A stretch of 10,823 nucleotides of DNA, from NCBI GenBank assembly GCA_003558415.1, contig PWLT01000146.1, positions 1 through 10,823 of the forward strand, written 5' to 3'. Under the pieces are notes generated by a model. That model was not told the DNA's origin. It saw only the letters and a list, made by a program, of their open reading frames with translations, and did not search any database. Shown here one piece after another: positions 1 to 10,823 of this stretch. Source of the stretch: Hyphomicrobiales bacterium. Lineage in GTDB: Bacteria > Pseudomonadota > Alphaproteobacteria > Rhodobacterales > Rhodobacteraceae. Numbering within the stretch: position 1 is the stretch's first letter; every line of letters begins with the position of its first letter. The position numbers and the translations under genes were made by a program.

Positions 1-629
1 ATCATCGCACCCTGGACCTCGCCGCGTGCAAGCGCCTGCGGCAGTTCCGGCACCGCGGTCGCGACGGGCGAGGCGTTGAGCGCCTCGATCATCCAGGCGC
101 CGGTGCGCGAGGGGGTGCGCAGGTTCATCCCGTCGGCATCCGCAGGATCGATGATCGGTGTGCCCGCGGTGTGGAAGGCGTGCCCGCCATGCGTGTGCAG
201 CCACAGAACATGCGCGCCGGTGAAGTCCTCTGCGACATCGTCGAACATGTCATAAAGGGCCAGGCCGGCTGCGCGCGCGTCGCCCTGGAAGACGCCGGGG
301 AGCTCGATCACCTCGGAACGCGGGTGAAGGCCGGGGGTGTAGCCGTTGACCGTCCAGACCATGTCGACCACGCCGTCGCGCACCTGGGTGACGAGTTCGG
401 GCGGCGAGCCGCCCAGCGTCATCGAGGGGAAGATCTCGATCTCGATGCGCCCGTCCGAAAGCTCCTCGACCCGCTCGGCCCAGGGCACGAGCATTTCGGT
501 ATGCGCTGCCGATTGCGAGCTGAGCATGTGGTGCAGCGTGAAGCTGTATTCCTGCGCCGATGCGCCGCTGGCCGCGATGGCGAGCGCCGATGCGGCGATC
601 GTGAGTTTGACTGTACCGTTCATATGCAT
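1..629 (-). CDS. dctP: TRAP transporter solute-binding protein, DctP family (3' part missing)
   Basis: This is the periplasmic binding protein of a tripartite (TRAP) carboxylate transporter; it captures the substrate and hands it to a DctQM membrane pair, expected beyond the left edge. The first 209 residues are present of a usual 320-340. A signal peptide spans about residues 1-25, with a hydrophobic core and an ASGASA cleavage site before QEYSF. The mature part has the family pattern: LHHMLSS after the first strand, a GGSPPELV segment near 73-80, and LRTPSR near 170-175, where Arg171 matches the arginine that salt-bridges the substrate carboxylate in DctP proteins. The start at 629 is preferred over the in-frame ATG at 623 because GGAGG lies 5 nt upstream of it. 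The gene follows the demethylase by 73 bp on the same strand, so a methoxylated or aromatic acid is a reasonable substrate guess, not a demonstrated one. Confidence 0.9.
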   Translation of the reverse strand, partial: MHMNGTVKLTIAASALAIAASGASAQEYSFTLHHMLSSQSAAHTEMLVPWAERVEELSDGRIEIEIFPSMTLGGSPPELVTQVRDGVVDMVWTVNGYTPGLHPRSEVIELPGVFQGDARAAGLALYDMFDDVAEDFTGAHVLWLHTHGGHAFHTAGTPIIDPADADGMNLRTPSRTGAWMIEALNASPVATAVPELPQALARGEVQGAM

Positions 630-662
630 CTTGACCTCCCTTGATGCTTTCCTTCGATCAGA

Positions 663-682
663 CCGGCGCCAGGGGGCGCCGG
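663..682 (-). other. GC-rich intergenic hairpin between ligM and dctP
   Basis: There is a perfect 8-bp stem (CCGGCGCC pairing with GGCGCCGG) with a 4-nt loop. It lies in the 73-bp gap between the demethylase stop and the dctP start, 33 nt before the dctP ATG. No T-tract follows it in the transcribed direction, so it is not a standard intrinsic terminator. It may act as an mRNA-processing or stability element, or as a leaky terminator, setting the expression of the binding protein relative to the enzyme. That role is inference. Confidence 0.5.
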
Positions 683-702
683 CCGATTCCGTTGCAAACG
701 CA

Positions 703-2121
<1,419 letters not shown>

Positions 2122-2166
2122 TCATTGATGATGGAGTGCGGGGCGCGCGGATGCGGCCCCCGGTTT

Positions 2167-2883
2167 TCAGTCGACCACCAGGGCGAGCCCCGGAACCCGG
2201 CCGATGAGGCTTCGGTCTTGAAACATGACGTATTCCAGATTGCGCCGCGCCAGCCGCGCATGTTCGCGCGCCACGAATTCGGCGCGCGTGCCCTCGCGCG
2301 CCGCGATCGCTTCGACGATGGCGTGATGCTGCGCCTGCGCCCCGATCAGTGAGCGGTGGAAGGCCGGCACGTCCTGCTGGCCGCGCAGAAAGGCTGACGG
2401 GGAAGCGAAGGGCAGGCGGTTGGCGCGCTCGAGCTCGGCGCGCACGACCGCGCTGCCGGAAAGCGCCGCGAGGGCGTCGTGGAACGCGGCGTTGAGCGTC
2501 TCGTAGCGGCAGAAATCGTAAGTATCCTCCGCGGTGGCGTGGTCGAGCTCCGCGAGGATGCTCCGGATCTCGCGCATGCCGGCCTCGTCGGCGCCGCGTT
2601 CGGCGGCGAAACGCGCCGCCGTGCCCTCCAGAACGCCGCGAATCTCGATCGCGTCGGCGACATCCTGAAAGGTGAAGGAGCGAACCGCATAGCCGCCCGA
2701 GGGCAGCCGCTCAAGCAGGCCCTCCTTCTCGAGCTGGCCGAGCGCCTCGCGAACCGGCGTGCGCGAGATGCCCAGCTCCTCGGCCAGCGGCACCTCGTAG
2801 AGCCGCTCGCCGCCGGCGAGCGTGCCGCCAAGCACTAGATCGCGCAGCTCCATCACTGCGCGGGATCTGCGCCCCTGTGCCAT
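2167..2883 (-). CDS. GntR-family transcriptional regulator, FadR/FCD subfamily (upstream of ligM)
   Basis: This is a 238-residue DNA-binding regulator. An N-terminal winged helix-turn-helix (about 8-70) contains VPLAEELGISRTPVREALGQ, the standard GntR recognition segment. A C-terminal all-helical FCD ligand/metal domain covers about 75-215. Likely metal ligands are Asn131 or a nearby acidic residue, His135 (AFHDAL), His186/187 (QHHAIVEAI) and His208 (EHARLARRN). The start at 2883 is chosen because the winged helix begins right after it. The frame is open further upstream (ATG at 3072), but that extension has no domain character and would begin inside the operator and upstream of the predicted transcription start. 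The Shine-Dalgarno site is weak (GGTGG). Two TGTATACA palindromes lie in its upstream region, one inside a promoter, so autoregulation and control of ligM-dctP are likely. VanR of vanillate metabolism is an FCD-type relative, which fits the context. Confidence 0.9.
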   Translation of the reverse strand: MAQGRRSRAVMELRDLVLGGTLAGGERLYEVPLAEELGISRTPVREALGQLEKEGLLERLPSGGYAVRSFTFQDVADAIEIRGVLEGTAARFAAERGADEAGMREIRSILAELDHATAEDTYDFCRYETLNAAFHDALAALSGSAVVRAELERANRLPFASPSAFLRGQQDVPAFHRSLIGAQAQHHAIVEAIAAREGTRAEFVAREHARLARRNLEYVMFQDRSLIGRVPGLALVVD

Positions 2884-2916
2884 CAGTGTGCCACCCGGCG
2901 CCAGGATCGGCGCATT

Positions 2917-2926
2917 CTGTATACAG
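2917..2926. promoter_or_regulatory. Second GntR-type operator (CTGTATACAG) in the gntR-ligM leader
   Basis: This perfect 10-bp palindrome shares the core TGTATAC with the promoter operator 154 bp away, centre to centre. It lies 34 bp before the gntR start codon, in the predicted 5' leader. FadR/FCD-type GntR proteins commonly bind sites of the form T-GT-(A/T)-AC-A, which this fits. It could be an auxiliary site for looping or a roadblock. Binding is inference. Confidence 0.55.
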
Positions 2927-3063
2927 CTTGGGTTTCGCAGGCCGCCGATCCGGCCGTGGGTGAGAGCGCGGCAAAGGCGGCCATTCCGTGCAAAAACTGT
3001 GAATAGTAGCGGATAATCGCTCGCACGCCTATTCTCCCCCCGACGATTCCATAGCGCGGTGCC

Positions 3064-3091
3064 ACCATACATGTATACATGAGCCGGTCAA
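3064..3091 (-). promoter_or_regulatory. Predicted sigma70 promoter of the gntR-ligM-dctP unit
   Basis: Reading on the minus strand, TTGACC (3091-3086) and TATGGT (3069-3064) are separated by exactly 16 bp. The -35 matches consensus in 5 of 6 positions and the -10 in 4 of 6. It lies 29 bp past the VOC gene's stop codon and would start transcription near 3057, giving a leader of roughly 170 nt before the regulator gene. The aminotransferase promoter has the same design and the same -10 hexamer. Prediction is by eye only. Confidence 0.6.
3070..3081. promoter_or_regulatory. GntR-type operator CATGTATACATG inside the promoter spacer
   Basis: This perfect 12-bp palindrome begins directly next to the -10 hexamer and fills most of the 16-bp spacer. 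Its TGTATACA core fits the FadR/FCD operator pattern. A regulator bound here would block RNA polymerase, so simple repression by the product of the adjacent gntR gene, relieved by a ligand, is the natural reading. The regulator-site pairing is inferred from position. Confidence 0.65.
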
Positions 3092-3119
3092 ACAGATTTT
3101 CGCCTCTGCTGCGCGGCGC

Positions 3120-3686
3120 TCAGCCGGGCGCGTCCGAGAGGCTCGGTCCGCGTTCGGCGCTCATCGCTTCGATCGCGTCGGCCAGATGCTCGGTGGCAAT
3201 TGCATGGTCGCCGCGCGCAACGCGCAGATGGTGGGCGCGGTGCAGGACATCGGCATGCGTGCGCCCCTGAGGCGGGGTGAAGCGATAGCTGGCAAGTTCG
3301 ATCAGCAACCCCAGCGGGTCGCGGAAATAGATCGAATCCATGAAGCCGCGATCCTTGACGCCGGAATGGGTAATCCCGCGCGCGTCGAGCCTCGCCACCG
3401 CCTGCGCGAATGTGGCCTGCGAGACATCGAAGGCCAGGTGATGCACGCAGCCGATATCGGTGGCGGTCCGCGCCGGGTCGGGGGTGCGGGATTCGTCGGT
3501 GAAGACGGTGATCAGCCGCCCGTCGCCGGGATCGAAATAGAGATGGCTCTCGCCCGGATTGTCGAGATTGGGCTGCTCGAAGACGAAGGGCATGCCGAGC
3601 ACCCCCTCCCAGAAATCGATCGAGCTTTGCCGATCGGCGCCCACGAGCGTGATGTGATGAACGCCCTGACTCTGAAGCTTGGACAT
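3120..3686 (-). CDS. VOC-superfamily (glyoxalase/extradiol dioxygenase fold) metalloprotein
   Basis: The 188-residue protein has two beta-alpha-beta-beta-beta modules of the vicinal oxygen chelate fold. The first starts with GVHHITLVG (8-16) and the second with GCVHHLAFDV (79-88), ending in GLLIELASY (126-134). Candidate divalent-metal ligands are His10/His11, His82/His83 and Glu130, the spacing typical of the superfamily, which includes glyoxalases, fosfomycin-resistance enzymes and extradiol dioxygenases. A Cys/His-containing tail of about 50 residues (139-188, with HRAHHL near 149-154) extends past the fold. The start at 3686 is chosen because GGGGAGG lies 7 nt upstream; an in-frame ATG at 3728 lacks this. 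The gene follows the aminotransferase by 82 bp, so it may process the same compound or its aldehyde product. The reaction cannot be read from the sequence; fold assignment is confident. Confidence 0.85.
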   Translation of the reverse strand: MSKLQSQGVHHITLVGADRQSSIDFWEGVLGMPFVFEQPNLDNPGESHLYFDPGDGRLITVFTDESRTPDPARTATDIGCVHHLAFDVSQATFAQAVARLDARGITHSGVKDRGFMDSIYFRDPLGLLIELASYRFTPPQGRTHADVLHRAHHLRVARGDHAIATEHLADAIEAMSAERGPSLSDAPG

Positions 3687-3751
3687 GGCTTTGCCTCCCC
3701 GTTGAATGAAGGTGAGGTTAGTCGCCACTCAGTCAAGGTGGGAAGCGCGAA

Positions 3752-3769
3752 ATCGGCAGCTGCGCCGAT
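3752..3769 (-). other. Hairpin at the 3' end of the aminotransferase gene
   Basis: ATCGGC (3752-3757) pairs with GCCGAT (3764-3769) across a 6-nt loop. The stem touches the aminotransferase stop codon and on the transcribed strand is followed only by TTTC, so it is at best a weak terminator. It could reduce read-through into the VOC gene. No clear separate promoter is visible in the 82-bp gap. Confidence 0.35.
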
Positions 3770-5163
3770 CACGCGGCGCGCATCAGCCCCTCGGCCTCGA
3801 TCCGCTCCTGCGCCTCGTCGAGGGCGCGCCGCGCGCGGCGGACCACCTCGTCGATCTGCTCGGGGGTGATGATCAAGGGCGGCGCGATCACCATGCGGTC
3901 GCCGACATGGCGCATGACCAGATTGTTCGCGAAACAGCGGTCGCGGCAGATCGTGCCGATGGTGCCGGGGTCGGAGGCAAAGCGCGCGCGCGTCGCCTTG
4001 TCGGGGGTCAGCGCAATTGAGGCCAGCAGCCCGAGGCTGCGCGCCTCGCCCACCAGCGGGTGATCGGCCAGCCCGGCCCAGACCTTGGCCAGATGCGGGG
4101 CGGCCACATCGCGCACATGCTCGATGATCTTCTCGTCTTCCAGGATGCGCAGGTTTTCCAGCGCCACCGCCGCGGCCACGGGGTGGCCGGAATAGGTGTA
4201 GCCATGGGTGAACTCGCCGCGCCCGATCACTTCGGCCACCGCGTCGGAGACGACCGAGCCGCCGATAGGCGCATAGCCCGAGGACAGGCCCTTGGCGATG
4301 GTCATGATGTCGGGGCGGATATTCAGCGTCTGGCTGCCGAACCAGTTGCCGGTGCGCCCGAAGCCGCAGATCACCTCGTCGGCGATCAGCAGAATCTCAT
4401 GGGCGTCGCAGATGCGCTGAATCTCGGGCCAGTAGCTTTCGGGTGGGATGATCACGCCGCCCGCGCCCTGAACGGGCTCGGCGATGAAGGCCGCCACTCT
4501 GTCCTCGCCCAGCTCCGCGATCTTGTCCTCAAGCTGGCGCGCGCGGGCGCGGCCGAACTCCTCGGGGCTCATCTCGCCGCCCTCGGCGTACCAGTTGGGC
4601 TGATCGATATGCACGATACCGGGGATCGGAAGGCCGCCCTGCGCATGCATTGCCGCCATGCCGCCCAGGCTGGCGCTGCCCATGCTCGAGCCGTGATAGG
4701 CGTTCTTGCGGCTGATGAACACGGTCTTTTCCGGCTTGCCCATCAGCTCCCAGTAGCGGCGCACCATGCGGATATTGGTGTCATTGGCCTCCGAGCCGGA
4801 GGAGGCGAAGAAGACATGGTTCAGATCGCCGGGCGCGAGCTCGGCGATGCGCGCGGCCAGGGCGATGGCGGGCACATGCGTGGTCTGGAAGAAGGTGTTG
4901 TAATAGGGAAGCTCGCGCATCTGCCGCGCCGCCACCTCGGCCAGTTCCTCGCGGCCATAACCGATATTGACGCACCACAGCCCGGCCATGGCGTCGAGGA
5001 TCTCGTTGCCCTCGGAGTCGGTCAGATGCACGCCCGAGGCGCGGGTGATCACGCGCACGCCCTTGTCCGCCAGCGCCCCGTTGGCGGTGAAGGGGTGCAT
5101 GTGATGCGCGGCGTCGAGCGCCTGAAGCTCGGCGGTGGGTAGGTGATTGCTGATCTGCCGCAT
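3769..5163 (-). CDS. Class III PLP-dependent aminotransferase (omega-amino acid or amine:pyruvate type)
   Basis: The 464-residue cytosolic fold-type I transaminase has full family length (usually 430-470). Visible features are DAMAGLWCVNIGYG (57-70), SSGSEANDTNIR (121-132, cofactor phosphate binding), Tyr156-His157-Gly158 stacking on the PLP ring, Glu229 in AEPVQGAGG, Asp262 in LIADEVICGFGRTG (PLP nitrogen), Lys291 in TIAKGLSSGYAPIGG (Schiff base), and Arg418 in VMRHVGDRMVIAPP, placed like the mobile arginine of omega-transaminases. The pattern resembles putrescine/amine:pyruvate and beta-alanine:pyruvate enzymes rather than ornithine or GABA enzymes. The product would be an aldehyde such as a semialdehyde; the donor is unknown. 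GGGGAG sits 5 nt before the ATG. A promoter and a palindrome lie just upstream, next to a GntR gene that probably controls it. Confidence 0.92.
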   Translation of the reverse strand: MRQISNHLPTAELQALDAAHHMHPFTANGALADKGVRVITRASGVHLTDSEGNEILDAMAGLWCVNIGYGREELAEVAARQMRELPYYNTFFQTTHVPAIALAARIAELAPGDLNHVFFASSGSEANDTNIRMVRRYWELMGKPEKTVFISRKNAYHGSSMGSASLGGMAAMHAQGGLPIPGIVHIDQPNWYAEGGEMSPEEFGRARARQLEDKIAELGEDRVAAFIAEPVQGAGGVIIPPESYWPEIQRICDAHEILLIADEVICGFGRTGNWFGSQTLNIRPDIMTIAKGLSSGYAPIGGSVVSDAVAEVIGRGEFTHGYTYSGHPVAAAVALENLRILEDEKIIEHVRDVAAPHLAKVWAGLADHPLVGEARSLGLLASIALTPDKATRARFASDPGTIGTICRDRCFANNLVMRHVGDRMVIAPPLIITPEQIDEVVRRARRALDEAQERIEAEGLMRAA

Positions 5164-5238
5164 TTGCGCGCTCCCCGATAGGCAAACCCGCCGGTTGCGT
5201 CGCGCCCGGATGGTGCTCGCAGCGGCGGGGTCGGGTGC

Positions 5239-5266
5239 ACCATACGGAGCGCGCGGAGACCGTCAA
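5239..5266 (-). promoter_or_regulatory. Predicted sigma70 promoter of the aminotransferase-VOC unit
   Basis: On the minus strand TTGACG (5266-5261) and TATGGT (5244-5239) are separated by 16 bp, matching consensus in 5 and 4 of 6 positions. Transcription would start near 5232, about 68 nt before the aminotransferase ATG. It lies in the 113-bp gap after the second GntR gene. Prediction is by eye only. Confidence 0.6.
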
Positions 5267-5269
5267 GGC

Positions 5270-5283
5270 AATTTGATCAAATT
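5270..5283. promoter_or_regulatory. Perfect palindrome AATTTGATCAAATT, probable GntR operator
   Basis: This 14-bp perfect palindrome is AT-rich in a GC-rich region. It ends 3 bp upstream of the aminotransferase -35, so its centre is near -44 from the predicted start. It also contains the TGA stop of the upstream gntR gene (5279-5277). The location suggests it is the target of that regulator, acting on the aminotransferase promoter. A centre near -44 is compatible with activation as well as repression. Confidence 0.6.
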
Positions 5284-5927
5284 TCGCCGGCCTGGATTGC
5301 CGCGCCCACCCGCTCGATGCCCTGATTGATGTCGGCGCGCATCGCGGCTACCAGACCGGCGTGATCGCCGCCTTCAATGGCGGCCAGCGCGTCGCGATGC
5401 CGGTCGGGCAACTCGCCCGCGCGAAAGCTTTGAAAAACCACGCGCAGCGAGGGGCCGAAGCGCAGCCAGAGCCCGCGCGCGATCGCGGTGAGCACCTGCG
5501 CGCCGGCGGCCTCGTAGAGCGTGAAATGGAACCTGTGATTGGCCTCCAGATAGCCCAGCACATCGCCTGCCGCGATGGCCGCGTCGAGCTGCCGGTCGAT
5601 CCCGGCCAACCGGGCGACCAGTGCCGCATCGAGTTCCGGCGCGGCCAACTCGACGATGCGCGGCTCGATGGCCAGCCGCGCGTAGCGCAGCTCATCGAGC
5701 TGGCGCGCGTCGAGGCGCGCAACGCTGATGCGCCGGTTTCCCTGATGCGTGAGCGCCCCTTCGGCGCTGAGCCGCCGGATGGCCTCGCGCACGGGGGTCA
5801 TGCCGCCGCCGATCTCGTCGGCCAGCCCCTGGATGGTTACCGCCTGACCGGGGATGAGGCGGCCGAAAAGCAGCATCGCGCACAGCCTTGCATAGGTGGC
5901 CTCATGCGTGGGGATCTTGCGGGTCAT
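5277..5927 (-). CDS. GntR-family transcriptional regulator, FCD subfamily (upstream of the aminotransferase)
   Basis: The 216-residue protein has an N-terminal winged helix (about 5-70) with IQGLADEIGGGMTPVREAIRRLSAEGAL as the helix-turn-helix, and a C-terminal FCD domain (about 75-205). FCD landmarks are Asn130, Phe133 and His134 (NHRFHFTLYEA) and His177 (DRHRDALAAI). The position where FCD proteins usually have the last metal-binding histidine reads MRADINQG, so Asp199 or Asn201 stands in its place. The metal site, if present, is altered. The start at 5927 has GGGAGAG 9 nt upstream. The stop codon lies inside a 14-bp palindrome next to the aminotransferase promoter, and the aminotransferase starts 113 bp downstream on the same strand, so it likely controls that gene. 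It is clearly different from the other GntR protein in the window and not a recent duplicate. Confidence 0.9.
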   Translation of the reverse strand: MTRKIPTHEATYARLCAMLLFGRLIPGQAVTIQGLADEIGGGMTPVREAIRRLSAEGALTHQGNRRISVARLDARQLDELRYARLAIEPRIVELAAPELDAALVARLAGIDRQLDAAIAAGDVLGYLEANHRFHFTLYEAAGAQVLTAIARGLWLRFGPSLRVVFQSFRAGELPDRHRDALAAIEGGDHAGLVAAMRADINQGIERVGAAIQAGEI

Positions 5928-6141
5928 GCGGCCGGTCTCTCCCGATCATCCCGACGCGGCGCCGGGCAGCGACGACATTCGCCAAGCCGCGCGGGGCTGT
6001 CCAGCCGTCATGTGCCCTTGACGCGGTCGCCGCGCCACCGGCCCGAGTGGGTTTCGCGGTTTCTTAACATCGCCCGGCATGATGTGCTACGCAGATCACT
6101 TGCCGCTCCGGCGTGGCGGGGCATGAGGACGGGGCGGGAGG
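5928..6141. other. Divergent intergenic region between gntR and the PAS kinase
   Basis: These 214 bp must hold the promoters of both divergent genes. I see an interrupted inverted repeat, ACATC (6067-6071) and GATGT (6081-6085), separated by 9 bp. I also see a TTGACG at 6018 without a good -10, and a TTAACA at 6064 followed 17 bp later by a poor -10. No promoter can be placed with confidence and no small gene is supported. Confidence 0.4.
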
Positions 6142-10404
<4,263 letters not shown>

Positions 10405-10415
10405 GCCCGCGCGAT

Positions 10416-10428
10416 CACTGGAACAGTG
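10416..10428. repeat. Inverted repeat CACTG-GAA-CAGTG downstream of the kinase
   Basis: A 5-bp stem with a 3-nt centre starts 12 bp after the kinase stop codon. No T-run follows, so a terminator is unlikely. It may be an operator half of a pair with the repeat at 10437-10447, whose centre is 20 bp away. Confidence 0.4.
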
Positions 10429-10436
10429 GCGGCAAA

Positions 10437-10447
10437 GTGATTATCAC
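10437..10447. repeat. Inverted repeat GTGAT-T-ATCAC upstream of malonyl-CoA decarboxylase
   Basis: This perfect 11-bp odd-centred palindrome lies 52 bp before the decarboxylase start codon and two helical turns from the preceding inverted repeat. The position suits a regulator binding site for the decarboxylase promoter, but no convincing -35/-10 pair is visible in the 95-bp gap. Confidence 0.4.
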
Positions 10448-10499
10448 CCCTTCAGTCCATGCGCCGGTCCTGCGGCCGGCACGAAAGGGAGCAGCGCAG

Positions 10500-10823
10500 A
10501 TGAACCGCGCGGGATTTCTGGGCGACATCCTGACGACGCTTTTCGAGCGCCGCGCCGGGCCGTTCCGGCCCACCGGCGACCGCCCGCTCGAGGAGCTGTG
10601 CCGCGCGCTGCTCTCGCAGCGCGGCGAGGTGTCGGGAATGCAGATCAGCCGCGAGATCCTGGCGCGCTACCGCGGGCTTGACGGGCAGGGGCGGCGGCAG
10701 TTCTTCGTGATGCTTACCGAGTCCTTCGATCTGGATGCCGAGGCCGTCGCCGAGGCCGCCGAGGCCTATCGCGATGCGGGAGATGCCTCCACGCTGGCGC
10801 GGCTGTTCCGTTCGGTAGAGCCG
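10500..10823 (+). CDS. Malonyl-CoA decarboxylase, N-terminal part (3' end missing)
   Basis: The first 108 residues are present and stay open to the window edge. They match the helical N-terminal domain of malonyl-CoA decarboxylases. Recognisable stretches are PLEELCRALLSQRGEVSG (29-46), ISREILARYRGLDGQGRRQFF (49-69) and the ML-E-FD-DAEAVAEAAEAY region (71-90). The full enzyme, usually 400-470 residues, converts malonyl-CoA to acetyl-CoA and CO2. The catalytic C-terminal domain, related to GCN5 acetyltransferases, lies outside the window. In related bacteria the gene is often next to a malonyl-CoA synthetase (matB), which could follow to the right. AGGGAG is located 8 nt upstream of the ATG. 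The gene is on the same strand as the kinase, 95 bp after it, with two inverted repeats between them, so independent regulation is likely. Confidence 0.85.
   Translation, partial: MNRAGFLGDILTTLFERRAGPFRPTGDRPLEELCRALLSQRGEVSGMQISREILARYRGLDGQGRRQFFVMLTESFDLDAEAVAEAAEAYRDAGDASTLARLFRSVEP

Noticed and set aside
2140-2160. GGGGC/GCCCC stem between the gntR and ligM genes as a terminator
   Set aside because: It has a short stem, an 11-nt loop and no T-run, in a stretch so GC-rich that such pairs are expected by chance.
2167-3072. Extended 301-residue form of the ligM-linked GntR regulator
   Set aside because: The added 63 residues have no domain character, and the upstream ATG lies within the operator and before the predicted transcription start. 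The winged helix begins directly after the ATG at 2883.
4060-5142. Plus-strand open frame of 360 codons opposite the aminotransferase
   Set aside because: It is the mirror frame of a gene with all class III transaminase residues, and its own translation shows no family signature.
6018-6045. TTGACG as the -35 of a kinase promoter
   Set aside because: At 16-18 bp spacing the downstream sequence is GC-only with no resemblance to a -10 hexamer.
10463-10480. GCCGG/CCGGC stem after the kinase gene as an intrinsic terminator
   Set aside because: It has a 5-bp stem with an 8-nt loop and no following T-tract, so the support is too weak.

Overview
The window looks like chromosomal DNA from a GC-rich alphaproteobacterium, most likely a Rhodobacteraceae-type marine or soil heterotroph. 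The reasons are a strong G/C third-position bias, a TRAP-transporter binding protein, a LigM-type demethylase, FCD-type GntR regulators and a malonyl-CoA decarboxylase. This taxonomic guess is inference. I see no tRNA, rRNA, CRISPR array, insertion sequence or phage gene.

Left part (1-5927), all genes on the minus strand, read from right to left: a GntR/FCD regulator (5927-5277), a class III PLP aminotransferase (5163-3769), a VOC-fold metalloprotein (3686-3120), a second GntR/FCD regulator (2883-2167), a LigM/GcvT-family tetrahydrofolate-dependent O-demethylase (2103-703), and the start of a TRAP-type solute-binding protein that runs off the left edge (629-1). Two similar sigma70-like promoters (TTGAC[C/G], 16-bp spacer, TATGGT) divide this into two likely transcription units: aminotransferase-VOC, and gntR-demethylase-dctP. 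Each promoter carries a perfect palindrome, but placed differently. A CATGTATACATG site sits inside the -35/-10 spacer of the second unit, which suits repression. An AATTTGATCAAATT site lies just upstream of the -35 of the first unit and overlaps the stop codon of its presumed regulator gene. The second unit reads as a self-regulated uptake-plus-demethylation module for a methoxylated acid, perhaps a vanillate-like aromatic. The substrate is not proven by the sequence.

Right part (5928-10823), plus strand: a 214-bp divergent intergenic region, then a very large soluble hybrid histidine kinase with eight predicted PAS domains, a HisKA/HATPase core and a C-terminal receiver. The second PAS domain resembles a LOV domain that lacks the photoactive cysteine, and the sixth and seventh are a tandem duplication. 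A 95-bp gap with two inverted repeats leads into the N-terminal 108 residues of a malonyl-CoA decarboxylase that runs off the right edge.

The most useful observations are the two contrasting promoter/operator layouts, the cysteine-less LOV-like PAS in the kinase, and the gntR-ligM-dctP module. None amounts to clear proof of a new system.
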